DNA from: Lactococcus lactis
Lineage (GTDB): Bacteria > Bacillota > Bacilli > Lactobacillales > Streptococcaceae
Assembly: GCF_029023865.1 (NCBI RefSeq)
Contig: NZ_CP118969.1
Coordinates: forward strand, 248,001-312,000
DNA: 64,000 nucleotides
Direction of reading: 5' to 3'
The notes under the pieces are model-generated. The model was not told where the DNA came from, made no database searches, and worked only from the letters and a program-made list of their open reading frames with translations. Positions 31,893 to 40,702 of the stretch are shown here, one piece after another. Position 1 is the stretch's first letter. The number at the start of each line of letters is the position of its first letter. The position numbers and the translations under genes are program-made.

Positions 31893-32927
31893 GTGCTTAA
31901 ATCAGAAATTATTGCTCAAATACCAAAAGTTGAACTTCATTGCCATCTTGATGGTTCGCTTAGCTTGTCAGTCATTAAAGAACTCGCTAAAAATGCTGGA
32001 ATTCATATGACAATGTCCGATGAGGAAATTTTAGAAAAGGCACAAGCCCCAGAAAATACAAAAAATTTGCTAGAATACCTGCAACGTTTTGATTTCGTCT
32101 TACCACTTTTGCAAACTTATAAGAATTTAGAGTTAGCTGCTTATGATGTTGTCAGACAGGCAGCAAATGATAATATTAAATATATTGAAATCCGTTTTGC
32201 TCCAAGTCAACATCTCTTAGAAAATCTAACCCTTGAAGAAGCAGTAGAGGCTGTCATCGCCGGCCTTTCTCGTGCAGAAAATGATTTTGATATAAGAGCA
32301 AATGCACTCGTTTGTGGATTAAAACAAGAACCAATTCAAAAATTACAAAAACTGCTGCCACTTTTTGATAAGATTCCTGATGAACATTTTGTCGGATTTG
32401 ATATGGCGGGTGATGAATTAAATTATCCACAGGAAAAATTTGTAGATTTGATTCATGATATAAAAATTAAGGGTGTCAATGTGACGCTTCATGCTGGAGA
32501 ATGTCCAGCATGTGAGAAAAATATTTTAGATTCAATTGCAATGGGGGCAAGTCGCATTGGACATGGAATTATGACTAAAAATCTGTCCGAAGCCGAACAA
32601 AAAATGATGATTGAAAAACAAATTGTTTTAGAAATGGCTCCGACTAGCAATTTTCAAACAAAAGCGGTGACAGAGCTTGCGCAATATCCTTTTAAAGAAC
32701 TTTATGACAAAGGAATACACGTGACATTAAATACCGATAATCGAATGGTTTCGGCTACAAATTTAAGCAAAGAATATGAGAAAATCTCAGCTTGGTACCC
32801 AGATTTTTCTCTTTCTGATTTTGAAAAAATAAATCATTACGCAATTGATGGCGCCTTTATTGGTCAAGAAGAAAAAGAAGAACTTCATCAAAGATTTACC
32901 AAAGAATACAAAAAAATCTCTGAATAA
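31893..32927 (+). CDS. add: Adenosine deaminase
   Basis: A 344-residue purine-salvage enzyme converting adenosine to inosine. Zinc motifs: VELHCHLDGSLS at the N-terminus, VTLHAGECPACEKN, SRIGHGI, and NTDNRMVSATNLSKEYE. GTG is the preferred start because GGGAG lies six bases upstream; an ATG eight codons earlier has no Shine-Dalgarno. It is preceded by the DnaA-box cluster and a short hairpin. Monocistronic. Confidence 0.92.
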   Translation: MLKSEIIAQIPKVELHCHLDGSLSLSVIKELAKNAGIHMTMSDEEILEKAQAPENTKNLLEYLQRFDFVLPLLQTYKNLELAAYDVVRQAANDNIKYIEIRFAPSQHLLENLTLEEAVEAVIAGLSRAENDFDIRANALVCGLKQEPIQKLQKLLPLFDKIPDEHFVGFDMAGDELNYPQEKFVDLIHDIKIKGVNVTLHAGECPACEKNILDSIAMGASRIGHGIMTKNLSEAEQKMMIEKQIVLEMAPTSNFQTKAVTELAQYPFKELYDKGIHVTLNTDNRMVSATNLSKEYEKISAWYPDFSLSDFEKINHYAIDGAFIGQEEKEELHQRFTKEYKKISE

Positions 32928-32942
32928 TCAGAGGTTTTTTAG
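32915..32942. terminator. Terminator after add
   Basis: CTCTG-aataat-CAGAG plus T run, flanked by A residues on the other side so possibly bidirectional. Confidence 0.65.
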
Positions 32943-32958
32943 ATTAGATGAATTATTA

Positions 32959-33627
32959 TTATTTAATTTCTATCTTAGAAATGATTTGAGCAGCTTGTTC
33001 ATCAAATGAAGTTGGAATGGCAAGCGTTTGGCTACTGTCCAATAGTTTTTGAGATTCTTCTTTTACCCAAGCAGAATCTTTAAGATATCTTTCGTCTTGG
33101 TAATGATTTGGATCTTTATAAAAATTGATTGACCCATTATGATTAGAACTATAGGTAACAATAGTGGTTCCAGCCATTGTATTATCAGAACTAAAAGATA
33201 ATGTTACTGTGTCCTGAGGAACAACTACAGAACCGGAAAAAGGAAAGACTTGGTGATTAGCTCCATTTTTAGTAACACTGATAGAAACAGGTTGATAATC
33301 ATATTTGTAATAACTTAGAAGGGTTTCGGTTACGCGTGCATACTCAACCTGTTCAGCGCTATATCCAGATAAAGGTGAAGAACTTTTTTGTACTTTTTCA
33401 GAATTATTGGTATTTGCTTGACTGCTTGAAGCAGAAGAGCTCGTAGAATGAGTAGCAGAATTTTTACTATTGCTAGTTTTTGAACTTGAGGTAACTTTAG
33501 AACTAGAAGTAGTTTCTTTTTTGGTCTGATTTTCAGAACTTTTAGAATTTGAACAGGCAGCTAAGGCAAATAAACTCAAAAATGTAGCTGACCAAAGGAT
33601 TGTTTTTTCATAAGATTTATTCTCCAT
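32959..33627 (-). CDS. Ser-rich lipoprotein of unknown function
   Basis: A 222-residue predicted lipoprotein: the signal peptide ends at lipobox LAAC (Cys about 25), then a Ser/Thr/Asn/Lys-rich low-complexity stretch to about residue 90, probably a cell-wall-spanning spacer. The folded C-terminal part (residues about 95-222) has alternating strands, for example YQPVSISVTKNGANHQVFPF and GTTIVTYSSNHNGSINFYKD. I do not recognise the domain. No Shine-Dalgarno is evident before the ATG. Confidence 0.75.
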   Translation of the reverse strand: MENKSYEKTILWSATFLSLFALAACSNSKSSENQTKKETTSSSKVTSSSKTSNSKNSATHSTSSSASSSQANTNNSEKVQKSSSPLSGYSAEQVEYARVTETLLSYYKYDYQPVSISVTKNGANHQVFPFSGSVVVPQDTVTLSFSSDNTMAGTTIVTYSSNHNGSINFYKDPNHYQDERYLKDSAWVKEESQKLLDSSQTLAIPTSFDEQAAQIISKIEIK

Positions 33628-33782
33628 TTTTATTACTTTATAATAATAGCATTAAATTTTTATAAAGTAAAATTTAGCTATGATTACTATAATCTTAGAA
33701 TATATTTCTACTTGGTATAATCTATTGTTGGAATGAGCTTTATTTAGATATTTTTATTTCTAAGGTGTTGCTTTAGGACAAT
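33628..33782. other. Lipoprotein-rnjA intergenic region
   Basis: AT-rich; it should contain the lipoprotein promoter on the minus strand, but I see no clear -35/-10 pair or other structure before the rnjA terminator. Confidence 0.3.
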
Positions 33783-33821
33783 AAAAAAAGCTGGATCATT
33801 ATATATTCAGCCTTTTTTTAT
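33783..33821 (-). terminator. rnjA terminator
   Basis: On the minus strand, AAAAAAAGGCTG pairs with CAGCTTTTTTT around an AT-rich loop. Confidence 0.8.
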
Positions 33822-33830
33822 TAATAAATA

Positions 33831-35513
33831 TTATTCATCAGGTGTCATAATCATTGGAACAACAAGTGGTGAACGTTCAGTTTGTTTATAAAGGAATGGT
33901 GAGAGTGCTTCACGCATCGCACGAGCCACAGAAGCTTCATTTGCATTTGCTTCATGCATCGCTTCACGAATGGCATTGAAAAGGACACGTTGACCACTAC
34001 GAATCAAATCACCAGACTCACGCATATAGATAAATCCACGCGAAAGCATGTCAGGGCCAGCAAGAACGGTTTTCTTTTCAAAGTCAACGGTTGCAACCGC
34101 AAGGACAATTCCGTCTTCTGAAAGTTCATGACGATCGTGGAGAACGGCATTTCCGACATCACCAATTCCTGAACCATCAACGTAAGTGTCAGAGGCTGGG
34201 AAATGGTCGGCATATCTTGCGCTGTCAGCAGTTAATGCAAGGACGTCACCATTTTCTTGAATGAAACAATTTTCTTTAGGGACACCAGTATCTTGAGCAA
34301 GTCCAGCGTGAATTTTGAGCATTCGATATTCACCGTGAACAGGCATAAAGTATTTCGGTTTGATGAGACGTAACATGAGTTTTTGCTCTTGTTGCCCACC
34401 ATGACCAGAGGTGTGAATGTTGTTCATTTTACCATAGATGACTTCAACACCAGCTTCAGCGATTTTGTTAATCAATTGGTTAACACCGTGGGTATTCCCA
34501 GGAATAGCATTTGATGAGAAGACAACCGTATCGCCCATTTGTAAGGTAATGTGACGGTGCATTCCGTTGGCAATTCTTGAAAGTGCAGCCATTGGCTCAC
34601 CTTGCGAACCTGTACACATAATCAAAAGTTCATGTGAAGCGTATTGATTAACTTCATTTGGTTCAATGAAGGTTCCTTTAGGAGCTTTGATATAACCGAG
34701 TTCCAAACCATTCACGATTGCTTTTTCCATTGAACGACCGAAAACGACAATTTTGCGTCCAGTCTTAACTGCTCCATCAACGGCTTGTTGCAAACGGAAA
34801 ATATTTGAGGCAAATGAAGCGAAAATAATTCGACCTTCAATACGTTCAAAAATTTTCATGATGCTTGCACCAACGACTTTTTCAGAATGTGAAAAAGTTG
34901 GAATTTCAGCATTGGTTGAGTCAGAAAGAAGGAGTAAAACGCCTTCGCTTCCAAGTTCAGCCATTCGGTGAAGGTCAGCAGGTTCACCCACTGGTGTGAA
35001 GTCAAACTTGAAGTCACCAGTAGCCACAATTTTACCTTGAGGAGTATTTACAACAATCCCTAAAGGTTCTGGAATTGAGTGAGTCGTGCGGAAGAAGTCA
35101 AGACTTAAATGATTAAATTTAATGACTGAATCTGCATGAATTTCATAAAGTTTAGCATCACGTAAAAGTCCGTGTTCTTCGAGCTTTCCACGAATGAGCG
35201 CAAGTGACAATGGTCCAGCATAAATTGGAATATTGGCCTGTTTCAAGAGGAATGGAATTCCTCCGATGTGGTCTTCGTGTCCGTGAGTGATGAAGAGACC
35301 TTTGATACGATCAATATTTTCAACGATGTAAGTATAATCAGGAATGACGTAGTCAACACCTAATAAATCGTCTTCTGGGAATTTAATTCCGGCGTCAATG
35401 ATGATAATTTCATCTTTATACTCAACGCCGTAAGTATTTTTACCGATTTCGCCCAGTCCGCCAATGGCGTAAACTGCGACTTCATCAGCTTTTATTTTAA
35501 GTTGCTTTGGCAT
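33831..35513 (-). CDS. rnjA: Ribonuclease J1
   Basis: A 560-residue metallo-beta-lactamase/beta-CASP ribonuclease with 5'-3' exo- and endonuclease activity, central to mRNA decay. [15 protein letters not shown], the HxHxDH zinc motif in [54 protein letters not shown] and [14 protein letters not shown] are all present. The neighbour rpoY upstream is the usual partner of rnjA, which argues for J1 rather than J2. AGGAGA precedes the ATG. A large hairpin lies in the rpoY-rnjA gap. Confidence 0.95.
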   Translation of the reverse strand: MPKQLKIKADEVAVYAIGGLGEIGKNTYGVEYKDEIIIIDAGIKFPEDDLLGVDYVIPDYTYIVENIDRIKGLFITHGHEDHIGGIPFLLKQANIPIYAGPLSLALIRGKLEEHGLLRDAKLYEIHADSVIKFNHLSLDFFRTTHSIPEPLGIVVNTPQGKIVATGDFKFDFTPVGEPADLHRMAELGSEGVLLLLSDSTNAEIPTFSHSEKVVGASIMKIFERIEGRIIFASFASNIFRLQQAVDGAVKTGRKIVVFGRSMEKAIVNGLELGYIKAPKGTFIEPNEVNQYASHELLIMCTGSQGEPMAALSRIANGMHRHITLQMGDTVVFSSNAIPGNTHGVNQLINKIAEAGVEVIYGKMNNIHTSGHGGQQEQKLMLRLIKPKYFMPVHGEYRMLKIHAGLAQDTGVPKENCFIQENGDVLALTADSARYADHFPASDTYVDGSGIGDVGNAVLHDRHELSEDGIVLAVATVDFEKKTVLAGPDMLSRGFIYMRESGDLIRSGQRVLFNAIREAMHEANANEASVARAMREALSPFLYKQTERSPLVVPMIMTPDE

Positions 35514-35621
35514 GTTTCTCCTATTCTTTGGATTTTTTATTTTATTTTTTGACTGACAAGTTGGTCAGTTCGGTTTTTTAATGTAATATTTACTGACAGA
35601 ATTTTAAAGGTACAAGAAAAT

Positions 35622-35661
35622 CACTTTAGATTGCTGTCATTTTTGACAAAAATCTAAAGTG
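35622..35661 (-). promoter_or_regulatory. Large hairpin between rpoY and rnjA
   Basis: CACTTTAGATT and AATCTAAAGTG are perfect 11-bp arms; inside lies TGTCA-TTTT-TGACA. Transcribed from rpoY toward rnjA the hairpin is followed by a weak T stretch, so it could be a partial terminator or processing site. Confidence 0.6.
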
Positions 35662-35685
35662 CTCTCCTTTATACTCCAGTCAGTC

Positions 35686-35916
35686 TTAGAAGCTTGTGAT
35701 TTCAAATACGCCAGTTTCTTTTTCATATTCGACAGATTCATCAGAAAGTGAGTCAATAAACTCTACATGGTAGGCAGTATTTTTAGCAAGAAGTTCGCGT
35801 GCAAGGATAACTCCTTCTTCTTTAGTAGCAACATCAAGGTCGAGGTAAAGAGCCTCAGTAGTCTCACGACGTGGTGAGCGGGTATTATCTTTTTGGTAGA
35901 AAACTTTAAAAATCAT
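35686..35916 (-). CDS. rpoY: RNA polymerase epsilon subunit
   Basis: A 76-residue small RNA polymerase-associated protein (DUF1447). It begins MIFKVFYQKDNTRSPRRETTEALYLD, which matches the MIYKVFYQ start of the Bacillus protein, so this ATG is the likely start even though AAAGGA is 27 nt upstream; a hairpin in between shortens the distance. A TTG at 35934 with normal spacing would add six residues. Its place upstream of rnjA is conserved in Firmicutes. Confidence 0.88.
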   Translation of the reverse strand: MIFKVFYQKDNTRSPRRETTEALYLDLDVATKEEGVILARELLAKNTAYHVEFIDSLSDESVEYEKETGVFEITSF

Positions 35917-35950
35917 TCTATAAATCACGAGCAAAAGCTCGTTCCTTTCC
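35917..35950 (-). promoter_or_regulatory. rpoY ribosome binding site bridged by a hairpin
   Basis: On the minus strand GGAAAGGA, then ACGAGC-TTTT-GCTCGT, then GATTTATAGA and ATG. Folding the 16-nt hairpin puts the Shine-Dalgarno about 10 nt from the start. Confidence 0.55.
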
Positions 35951-36064
35951 TAATAGTTCGTGTTTGCTGTTCTTTGCAATTACTATCATTTTAGCATATT
36001 TGCAAGGAAATGAAAAGTTGAGTTCATTAATTTTATAAATGAAGCGCTTCCTAAAAAATAATGG

Positions 36065-36093
36065 TGGAACTTGCAAGGCAAGCGTGGTAAAAT
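36065..36093 (+). promoter_or_regulatory. Promoter of the tsaB operon
   Basis: TGGAAC-N17-TAAAAT with extended TGG. A roughly 130-nt leader follows; ATG at 36111 with AAGGA upstream would encode only MTEKIKIICR. Confidence 0.5.
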
Positions 36094-36225
36094 ATAAGGA
36101 AGTAGAACTGATGACAGAGAAGATAAAAATTATTTGTAGATAGGTCGCGTTGGATAAGTGGCTGTCAGTAAAAGTCTATCAGTAATTAAAAAATAACATA
36201 CTTTCAGAAATATTATAGGTAAAAA

Positions 36226-36951
36226 ATGAAAATATTAGCATTTGATAGCTCATCAAAGGCTTTGTCAGTAGCTGTGGTTGCTGACGGAATATTACTTGGT
36301 GAAGTAACATTAAATTTGAAAAAAAATCACAGTACAACTTTGATGACAAGCATTGATTTTTTGATGGCTCAAGTTGGTCTTGAAGCCAAAGAACTTGACC
36401 GGATTGCGGTAGCACAAGGACCTGGTTCTTATACAGGTTTGCGACTTTCTGCGACAGTTGGAAAAACATTGGCTTTTAGCTTAAATAAAGAGCTTGTTGG
36501 TCTATCAAGTTTATTGGCAATTGCTAATCGTGTTCAAGACAAAAATGCTTACGTGCTTCCGATAATTGATGCAAGACGTGGAAATGCCTATGCAGCTCTT
36601 TATAAAAATGATCAGCAAATAATTGCGGATCAACATTGCAATTTTAGTGAATTTTTGGCTGATTTATCAGAAAAAGTTTCTTCATTTGAACAAATTATTT
36701 TCACAGGAGAAACTGATAATTTCGTTGAAGCAATTCAAAATGCTGGTTTCTCTGAAGAACAAATCATTTCTGACAGTTTAGAAAAGCTCCCGTCAGCCTA
36801 TGAAATTGCTAAGATTGCTGAAAAATTAACTCCTGAAAATGTGCACGCTTTTGTGCCAAATTACCTCAAAAAAGTTGAGGCCGAAGAGAAATGGTTGGAA
36901 AGTCATGAAAAAGCTGAAAACACTCCTGACGACTACGTTCAAAGGGTTTAG
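36226..36951 (+). CDS. tsaB: t6A biosynthesis protein TsaB
   Basis: A 241-residue scaffold subunit of the threonylcarbamoyl-adenosine (t6A) tRNA-modification complex. ILAFDSSSKALSVAVV, VAQGPGSYTGLRLSATVGKTLAF and LPIIDARRGNAYAALYK are the recognisable ASKHA-fold pieces. It is the first gene of an operon with two RimI-type acetyltransferases and tsaD, the usual Firmicutes arrangement. Confidence 0.93.
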   Translation: MKILAFDSSSKALSVAVVADGILLGEVTLNLKKNHSTTLMTSIDFLMAQVGLEAKELDRIAVAQGPGSYTGLRLSATVGKTLAFSLNKELVGLSSLLAIANRVQDKNAYVLPIIDARRGNAYAALYKNDQQIIADQHCNFSEFLADLSEKVSSFEQIIFTGETDNFVEAIQNAGFSEEQIISDSLEKLPSAYEIAKIAEKLTPENVHAFVPNYLKKVEAEEKWLESHEKAENTPDDYVQRV

Positions 36952-37474
36952 TGGAAAAAAATTTAATCCTCGTCGTTATTTAGAAATGGCTGACATTGAA
37001 CTTGAACATGACCGAGAAGGTGTTCACTATCGATTGGCAGACAGAGTTGATATTGTTGCTTTGCTTGCGATTGAACGAGATGTTTACAATGGAGATATTC
37101 CATGGACCTTCTCTCATTTTGAACATGAAATTGTCAAAAATGATGAAGCCTTTTTCATTGTGGCCGAAATTTCTGGCAGTGTCATTGGTTTTATTGGAAC
37201 TAGAATCAATCACCATGGTCAAGATGCACATATCACTAATCTCGCAGTGTTTAAAGCCTTTCAAGGACAACAAATTGCCTCAACTTTGATTGAACAACTG
37301 ATTGTATTGATGAGCGCACTCGGAAAAAATGAGATGACTTTGGAAGTCCGTCGTGACAATACTAAAGCACAAGGACTTTATCGTAGGCAAGGTTTTGTCA
37401 CTGACAAATTATTGCCAGAGTACTATGAAGACGGTGCTGATGCCATTTGGATGATTAAGAAATTGAAAAAATGA
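36905..37474 (+). CDS. GNAT acetyltransferase, RimI-like (first of two)
   Basis: About 189 residues, with N-terminal GNAT fold: YRLADRVDIVALLAIERDVYNGDIPWTFSHFEHEI, acetyl-CoA loop LAVFKAFQGQQIASTLIEQLI, and C-terminal AQGLYRRQGFVTDKLLPEYYEDGADAIWM, all RimI-like. I start it at MKKLKTLLTTTFKG because GGAAAG precedes that ATG, which gives a 47-nt overlap with tsaB; an internal MADIELEHD start is possible. The target is probably a ribosomal protein N-terminus or another tsa-linked substrate, by family. Confidence 0.78.
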   Translation: MKKLKTLLTTTFKGFSGKKFNPRRYLEMADIELEHDREGVHYRLADRVDIVALLAIERDVYNGDIPWTFSHFEHEIVKNDEAFFIVAEISGSVIGFIGTRINHHGQDAHITNLAVFKAFQGQQIASTLIEQLIVLMSALGKNEMTLEVRRDNTKAQGLYRRQGFVTDKLLPEYYEDGADAIWMIKKLKK

Positions 37475-37947
37475 AACTAAAACATCTCTCTTACTTTGAA
37501 GAAAAATTAGAAGATAAAAAATATTTTCCAACCATAGAAAACCTATCAGCTCAGATTTATGAACTTTTGTCACTTGCTTACGAAGAATCACCGTGGACAC
37601 GAGCTTACATTTTAGCTGATATAATCAATGAAAATTCCGATTATTTCTTCCTAGAAGAAGAGGGGCAAATTGTTGGTCTTTTAGCAATTTCAACAATAAT
37701 GGATGAATTAGAAATTACAAATATCGCTATTCATCCTGATTTTCAGGGGCAAGGACTAGCGAGTTTTTTACTGACAGAAGTGTCAACATTTAGTGGGACT
37801 TTATTTTTGGAAGTTCGGAAGTCCAATCTTGCCGCTCAAAAATGTTATGAAAAATTTGGTTTTAAGATTTATCATACAAGAAAAAATTATTATGACAAAC
37901 CTCTTGAAGATGCTTTGTTAATGAGAAAAGAGCAATTTTACAAATGA
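37471..37947 (+). CDS. rimI: Ribosomal-protein-alanine acetyltransferase-like GNAT (second)
   Basis: A 158-residue [44 protein letters not shown] (acetyl-CoA loop Q-G-Q-G-L-A) and [39 protein letters not shown], the RimI C-terminal pattern. It overlaps both neighbours by 4 bp, so translation of the four-gene string is tightly coupled. Of the two acetyltransferases this one is the closer match to RimI. Confidence 0.85.
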   Translation: MKLKHLSYFEEKLEDKKYFPTIENLSAQIYELLSLAYEESPWTRAYILADIINENSDYFFLEEEGQIVGLLAISTIMDELEITNIAIHPDFQGQGLASFLLTEVSTFSGTLFLEVRKSNLAAQKCYEKFGFKIYHTRKNYYDKPLEDALLMRKEQFYK

Positions 37948-38984
37948 AAGATAATTATATATTAGCCTTTGAAACTTCATGTGATGAAACTTCAGTGGCA
38001 ATTTTAAAGAATGGAAATGAATTATTATGTAATATCATTGCCAGTCAAATCAATAGTCATAAACGCTTTGGTGGAGTTGTGCCAGAAATTGCCAGCCGTC
38101 ATCACGTCGAACAAATTACTGTTTGTATTGAAGCAGCACTTGAAGAAGCAGAAATTTCGGCTGACCAACTGACGGCCGTTGTGGTGACCGAAGGTCCAGG
38201 CTTAAATGGCGCTTTGCTAGTTGGAATCATGGCAGCAAAAACTTTTGCATGGGCAAATCATCTTCCTTTGATTCCAGTTAATCACATGGCCGGTCATTTG
38301 ATGGCTGCAAGTTTAGTGGATACCATTGAATATCCAGCTATGGCCCTTTTGGTTTCAGGTGGACATTCTGAACTTGTTTACGTAGAAAAAGAAGGAAGCT
38401 ATAAAAAAGTTGGTGAAACTCGTGACGATGCTGCCGGTGAAGCTTATGATAAAGTTGGTCGAGTGATGGGCCTGACTTATCCGAGTGGAAAAGTCATTGA
38501 TGAATTAGCACACAAAGGAGCTGATACTTACAATTTCCCACGAGCAATGATGAACACACATGAAGTAGAATTTAGCTTTTCAGGCTTAAAATCAGCCTTT
38601 ATTAATCTCGTTCATAACGAAAATCAAAAAGGAAATGACGTGATTGCTGATGATTTAGAAAATTTAGCTGCTTCCTTTCAAGCTGCGGTCGTCGATGTCC
38701 TTATGGCCAAAACCAAATTAGCCATGGAAAAATATCCAGTTAAAACGCTAATAATTGGCGGTGGAGTATCAGCAAATCAAGGCTTACGCGAACGTTTGTC
38801 AGCAGAAATTACTGACGAAAAGTTAATTATTCCTCCTTTAAGACTCTGTGGTGACAATGCTGGAATGATTGCAGCAGCAGCATATATCGAATGGAAAAAA
38901 GGTTTAGAAAATGTTCAAGCAGGATTAGATTTAAATGCAAAACCTAGTCTCGTTTTTGAAGACATAGAAGAAGGAGAAGTTTAA
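37944..38984 (+). CDS. tsaD: tRNA t6A threonylcarbamoyltransferase TsaD
   Basis: A 346-residue catalytic subunit (Kae1/YgjD family). [15 protein letters not shown], metal ligands in [10 protein letters not shown] and [40 protein letters not shown] and [15 protein letters not shown] are complete. It transfers threonylcarbamoyl to A37 of ANN-decoding tRNAs together with TsaB and TsaE. Overlaps with rimI and the next small gene. Confidence 0.97.
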   Translation: MKDNYILAFETSCDETSVAILKNGNELLCNIIASQINSHKRFGGVVPEIASRHHVEQITVCIEAALEEAEISADQLTAVVVTEGPGLNGALLVGIMAAKTFAWANHLPLIPVNHMAGHLMAASLVDTIEYPAMALLVSGGHSELVYVEKEGSYKKVGETRDDAAGEAYDKVGRVMGLTYPSGKVIDELAHKGADTYNFPRAMMNTHEVEFSFSGLKSAFINLVHNENQKGNDVIADDLENLAASFQAAVVDVLMAKTKLAMEKYPVKTLIIGGGVSANQGLRERLSAEITDEKLIIPPLRLCGDNAGMIAAAAYIEWKKGLENVQAGLDLNAKPSLVFEDIEEGEV

Positions 38985-39184
38985 TGATGAAATTAATTGG
39001 AAAACTTCAAAATGGTATGACCTTTACTGAAGAATTTGACGGAGTCAACGATTTCCTAGCCCTTCAACAAAGCGATTATAATGCCATTGCTGATGAAATT
39101 GAAGTTGTTGAAGTAAAAATTGCTGATGAAGTCCTTGATTTTAAAGGAAATATGGGCCAACTTTACTATGAACTAATGAAATAA
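38984..39184 (+). CDS. DUF4649-like small protein
   Basis: A 66-residue acidic protein, [20 protein letters not shown] ... NMGQLYYELMK, whose pattern (aromatic-rich end LYYELMK, central DFLALQQSDYNAIADEIEVVEVKI) recalls the streptococcal DUF4649 proteins. It overlaps the tsaD stop by one base (TAATG) with AAGGAG upstream. The second ATG is an equally good start. Function unknown. Confidence 0.7.
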   Translation: MMKLIGKLQNGMTFTEEFDGVNDFLALQQSDYNAIADEIEVVEVKIADEVLDFKGNMGQLYYELMK

Positions 39185-39186
39185 AT

Positions 39187-39222
39187 AAAAAGTTACTGAC
39201 AGTTCTGTTAGTAACTTTTTTT
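39187..39222. terminator. Terminator of the tsa operon
   Basis: AAAAAGTTACTGACAG pairs with CTGTTAGTAACTTTTT around TT; an inverted octamer pair, symmetric enough to serve both strands. Confidence 0.9.
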
Positions 39223-39224
39223 AT

Positions 39225-39515
39225 TTAGAGTTGATTAATCATTAATATTTTTGTCTGTGGAAAACTTTCTTTAAGCTCTTTCAGATGAAGTTTGAGCTCT
39301 GGATAACAAAAGATATAATCAATTATTTCATTTTTTTTCGTCAGTAATTCGGACAAATATATTTTTTGGAGTTGAATGTCATTGCCAACTATCACTTGAG
39401 CTTTTTTTAACCAAAGTTTTTCCATTTCTTTGTAAGCAAACATTTTTCCAATTTGTAATCCCGCGGGTGTTTCTAGCGATTTGTCATTGCCAAGTAGCAG
39501 ATAAGCAGTAGTCAT
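39225..39515 (-). CDS. Unknown 96-aa protein
   Basis: A 96-residue protein, MTTAYLLLGNDKSLETPAGL ... TKILMINQL, with AAAGGAGG upstream of the chosen ATG; a longer frame adds 28 residues without a ribosome binding site. Features: a hydrophobic opening strand followed by LLGNDKSLETP, then KKNEIIDYIFCYPELKLHLKEL. It may be a small alpha/beta domain. No family recognised. A promoter TTGCTA-N17-TATAAT precedes it. Confidence 0.65.
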   Translation of the reverse strand: MTTAYLLLGNDKSLETPAGLQIGKMFAYKEMEKLWLKKAQVIVGNDIQLQKIYLSELLTKKNEIIDYIFCYPELKLHLKELKESFPQTKILMINQL

Positions 39516-39536
39516 ATAACCGCCTCCTTTTGCTAT

Positions 39537-39565
39537 ATTATAACTCCACAAAAAAAGATTAGCAA
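39537..39565 (-). promoter_or_regulatory. Promoter of the 96-aa gene
   Basis: On the minus strand TTGCTA-N17-TATAAT, about 20 bp before the start codon. Confidence 0.7.
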
Positions 39566-39615
39566 GGGGAACTTCACAGATTGGGAGTCCTATTGTCATC
39601 TTTTAGTAAGAATTA

Positions 39616-40404
39616 CTAAACCACAGATAATTCATGAATTGTCCGTCCTTCTTTATCGACCAATTGTAACCAGCTATTCGTTCCAGCGAAGTAAAGGAAA
39701 TGTCCCACTTCATTGACTGATTTTAAGACAATATCCTCAGTAGTTGTGAATGTTTTAGCATCCCAATTGGCTTTTTGTTCTTCTCTTAAAGTCTGTGTAA
39801 AACGATAGGCTAAACCTGGTGTACCATCAGATTTCATTCCACCGCTTTCGGCGATTTTTGCTCCGGCTTTTATCACGAGTTGATTGGATTTTTCCCAAAT
39901 AATGGTCGCTTTACTGTCGGAACGATTAACAAAAAATTCAACTTCAGAAAGTCCTTTTTTCCAGCGATGTTGTGCTTTAGGAGAAAAAGCTTTTTTCTTT
40001 TCTAATTTAATGCCAAAAGCAGTTAAAGCAGTCAAAAACTCGTCAGCAGAAGTGGCACAAGCTTTTTCGATATTGCTTGGAATTTTAATTGGCTCGGCTT
40101 TATCACGTAAAATAATGCCAGCTTCCTCAGCCAAGTTAACTAAATATTGCGTTAGATATTCCAGCTCTAAATCATAGGCAGCCATATTTAAAATCACGAC
40201 TTTATCAAATTCTAACTTAGGAATTAATTCTAAATCATTGGCAATCATTTTAATCTGTCCTTTTTTTAGTAAAAAGAAAAGCTCATCATTTTGCAAATCA
40301 AAACGTGCATTATTCTGATCAAAAATACGTAAAAAGGCAGTTGATGGAAGACGAATTTCTAAACCAAGGTCAGACATGCTGACCGTAAAAGTTAAATTTT
40401 TCAT
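39616..40404 (-). CDS. Unknown 262-aa protein
   Basis: A 262-residue soluble protein beginning MKNLTFTVSMSDLGLEIRLP and ending GHFLYFAGTNSWLQLVDKEG plus a short tail. The C-terminal 60 residues (FTTTEDIVLKSVNEVGHFLYFAGTNSWLQL) faintly resemble DUF4357, a small domain of restriction-related and other proteins, but I would not name it so with confidence. The start ATG is 6 nt after a strong extended TGCTATAAT and has no Shine-Dalgarno, so it is likely leaderless. Confidence 0.6.
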   Translation of the reverse strand: MKNLTFTVSMSDLGLEIRLPSTAFLRIFDQNNARFDLQNDELFFLLKKGQIKMIANDLELIPKLEFDKVVILNMAAYDLELEYLTQYLVNLAEEAGIILRDKAEPIKIPSNIEKACATSADEFLTALTAFGIKLEKKKAFSPKAQHRWKKGLSEVEFFVNRSDSKATIIWEKSNQLVIKAGAKIAESGGMKSDGTPGLAYRFTQTLREEQKANWDAKTFTTTEDIVLKSVNEVGHFLYFAGTNSWLQLVDKEGRTIHELSVV

Positions 40405-40410
40405 AACTTT

Positions 40411-40441
40411 ATTATAGCAGAAAGTTTGACAGCCTTATCAA
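40411..40441 (-). promoter_or_regulatory. Promoter of the 262-aa gene (leaderless arrangement)
   Basis: On the minus strand TTGATA-N19-TATAAT with extended TGC; AAAGTT and ATG follow. The start region TATAATAAAGTTATG is nearly identical to that of ybaK. Confidence 0.6.
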
Positions 40442-40702
40442 ACAATACATCATCAAGCTAAAGTTTGGTATATACAAACTATGTAAGCTGTTTTTTTGTA
40501 TTTTATAAAAACTAATCTATAAAAAAACAAAATAATGTAATTTTATAAAATAAAGTTCGGTATTTACGTACAATAGTAACTGTTAACAGAATATTTACAA
40601 AAAGGTCATTGTCAGATAAATTAAAATGGGTTAGAATTATTTTGTGAAGCACACCGATTCATCAACCGATTGATAAAAATCTTAAGGAGATTCATTTTTA
40701 TA
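40442..40702 (+). other. Region upstream of the phn operon
   Basis: AT-rich, with AGTTTG-gtatata-CAAACT near 40463, the palindrome CTGTTAACAG near 40579, and an AAGGAG before phnD. I do not see a convincing Pho-box or a clear promoter pair. Confidence 0.35.

Noticed and set aside
36111-36143. Leader peptide MTEKIKIICR before tsaB
   Set aside because: The Shine-Dalgarno is about 10 nt away and weak, and no alternative hairpins around it suggest attenuation.
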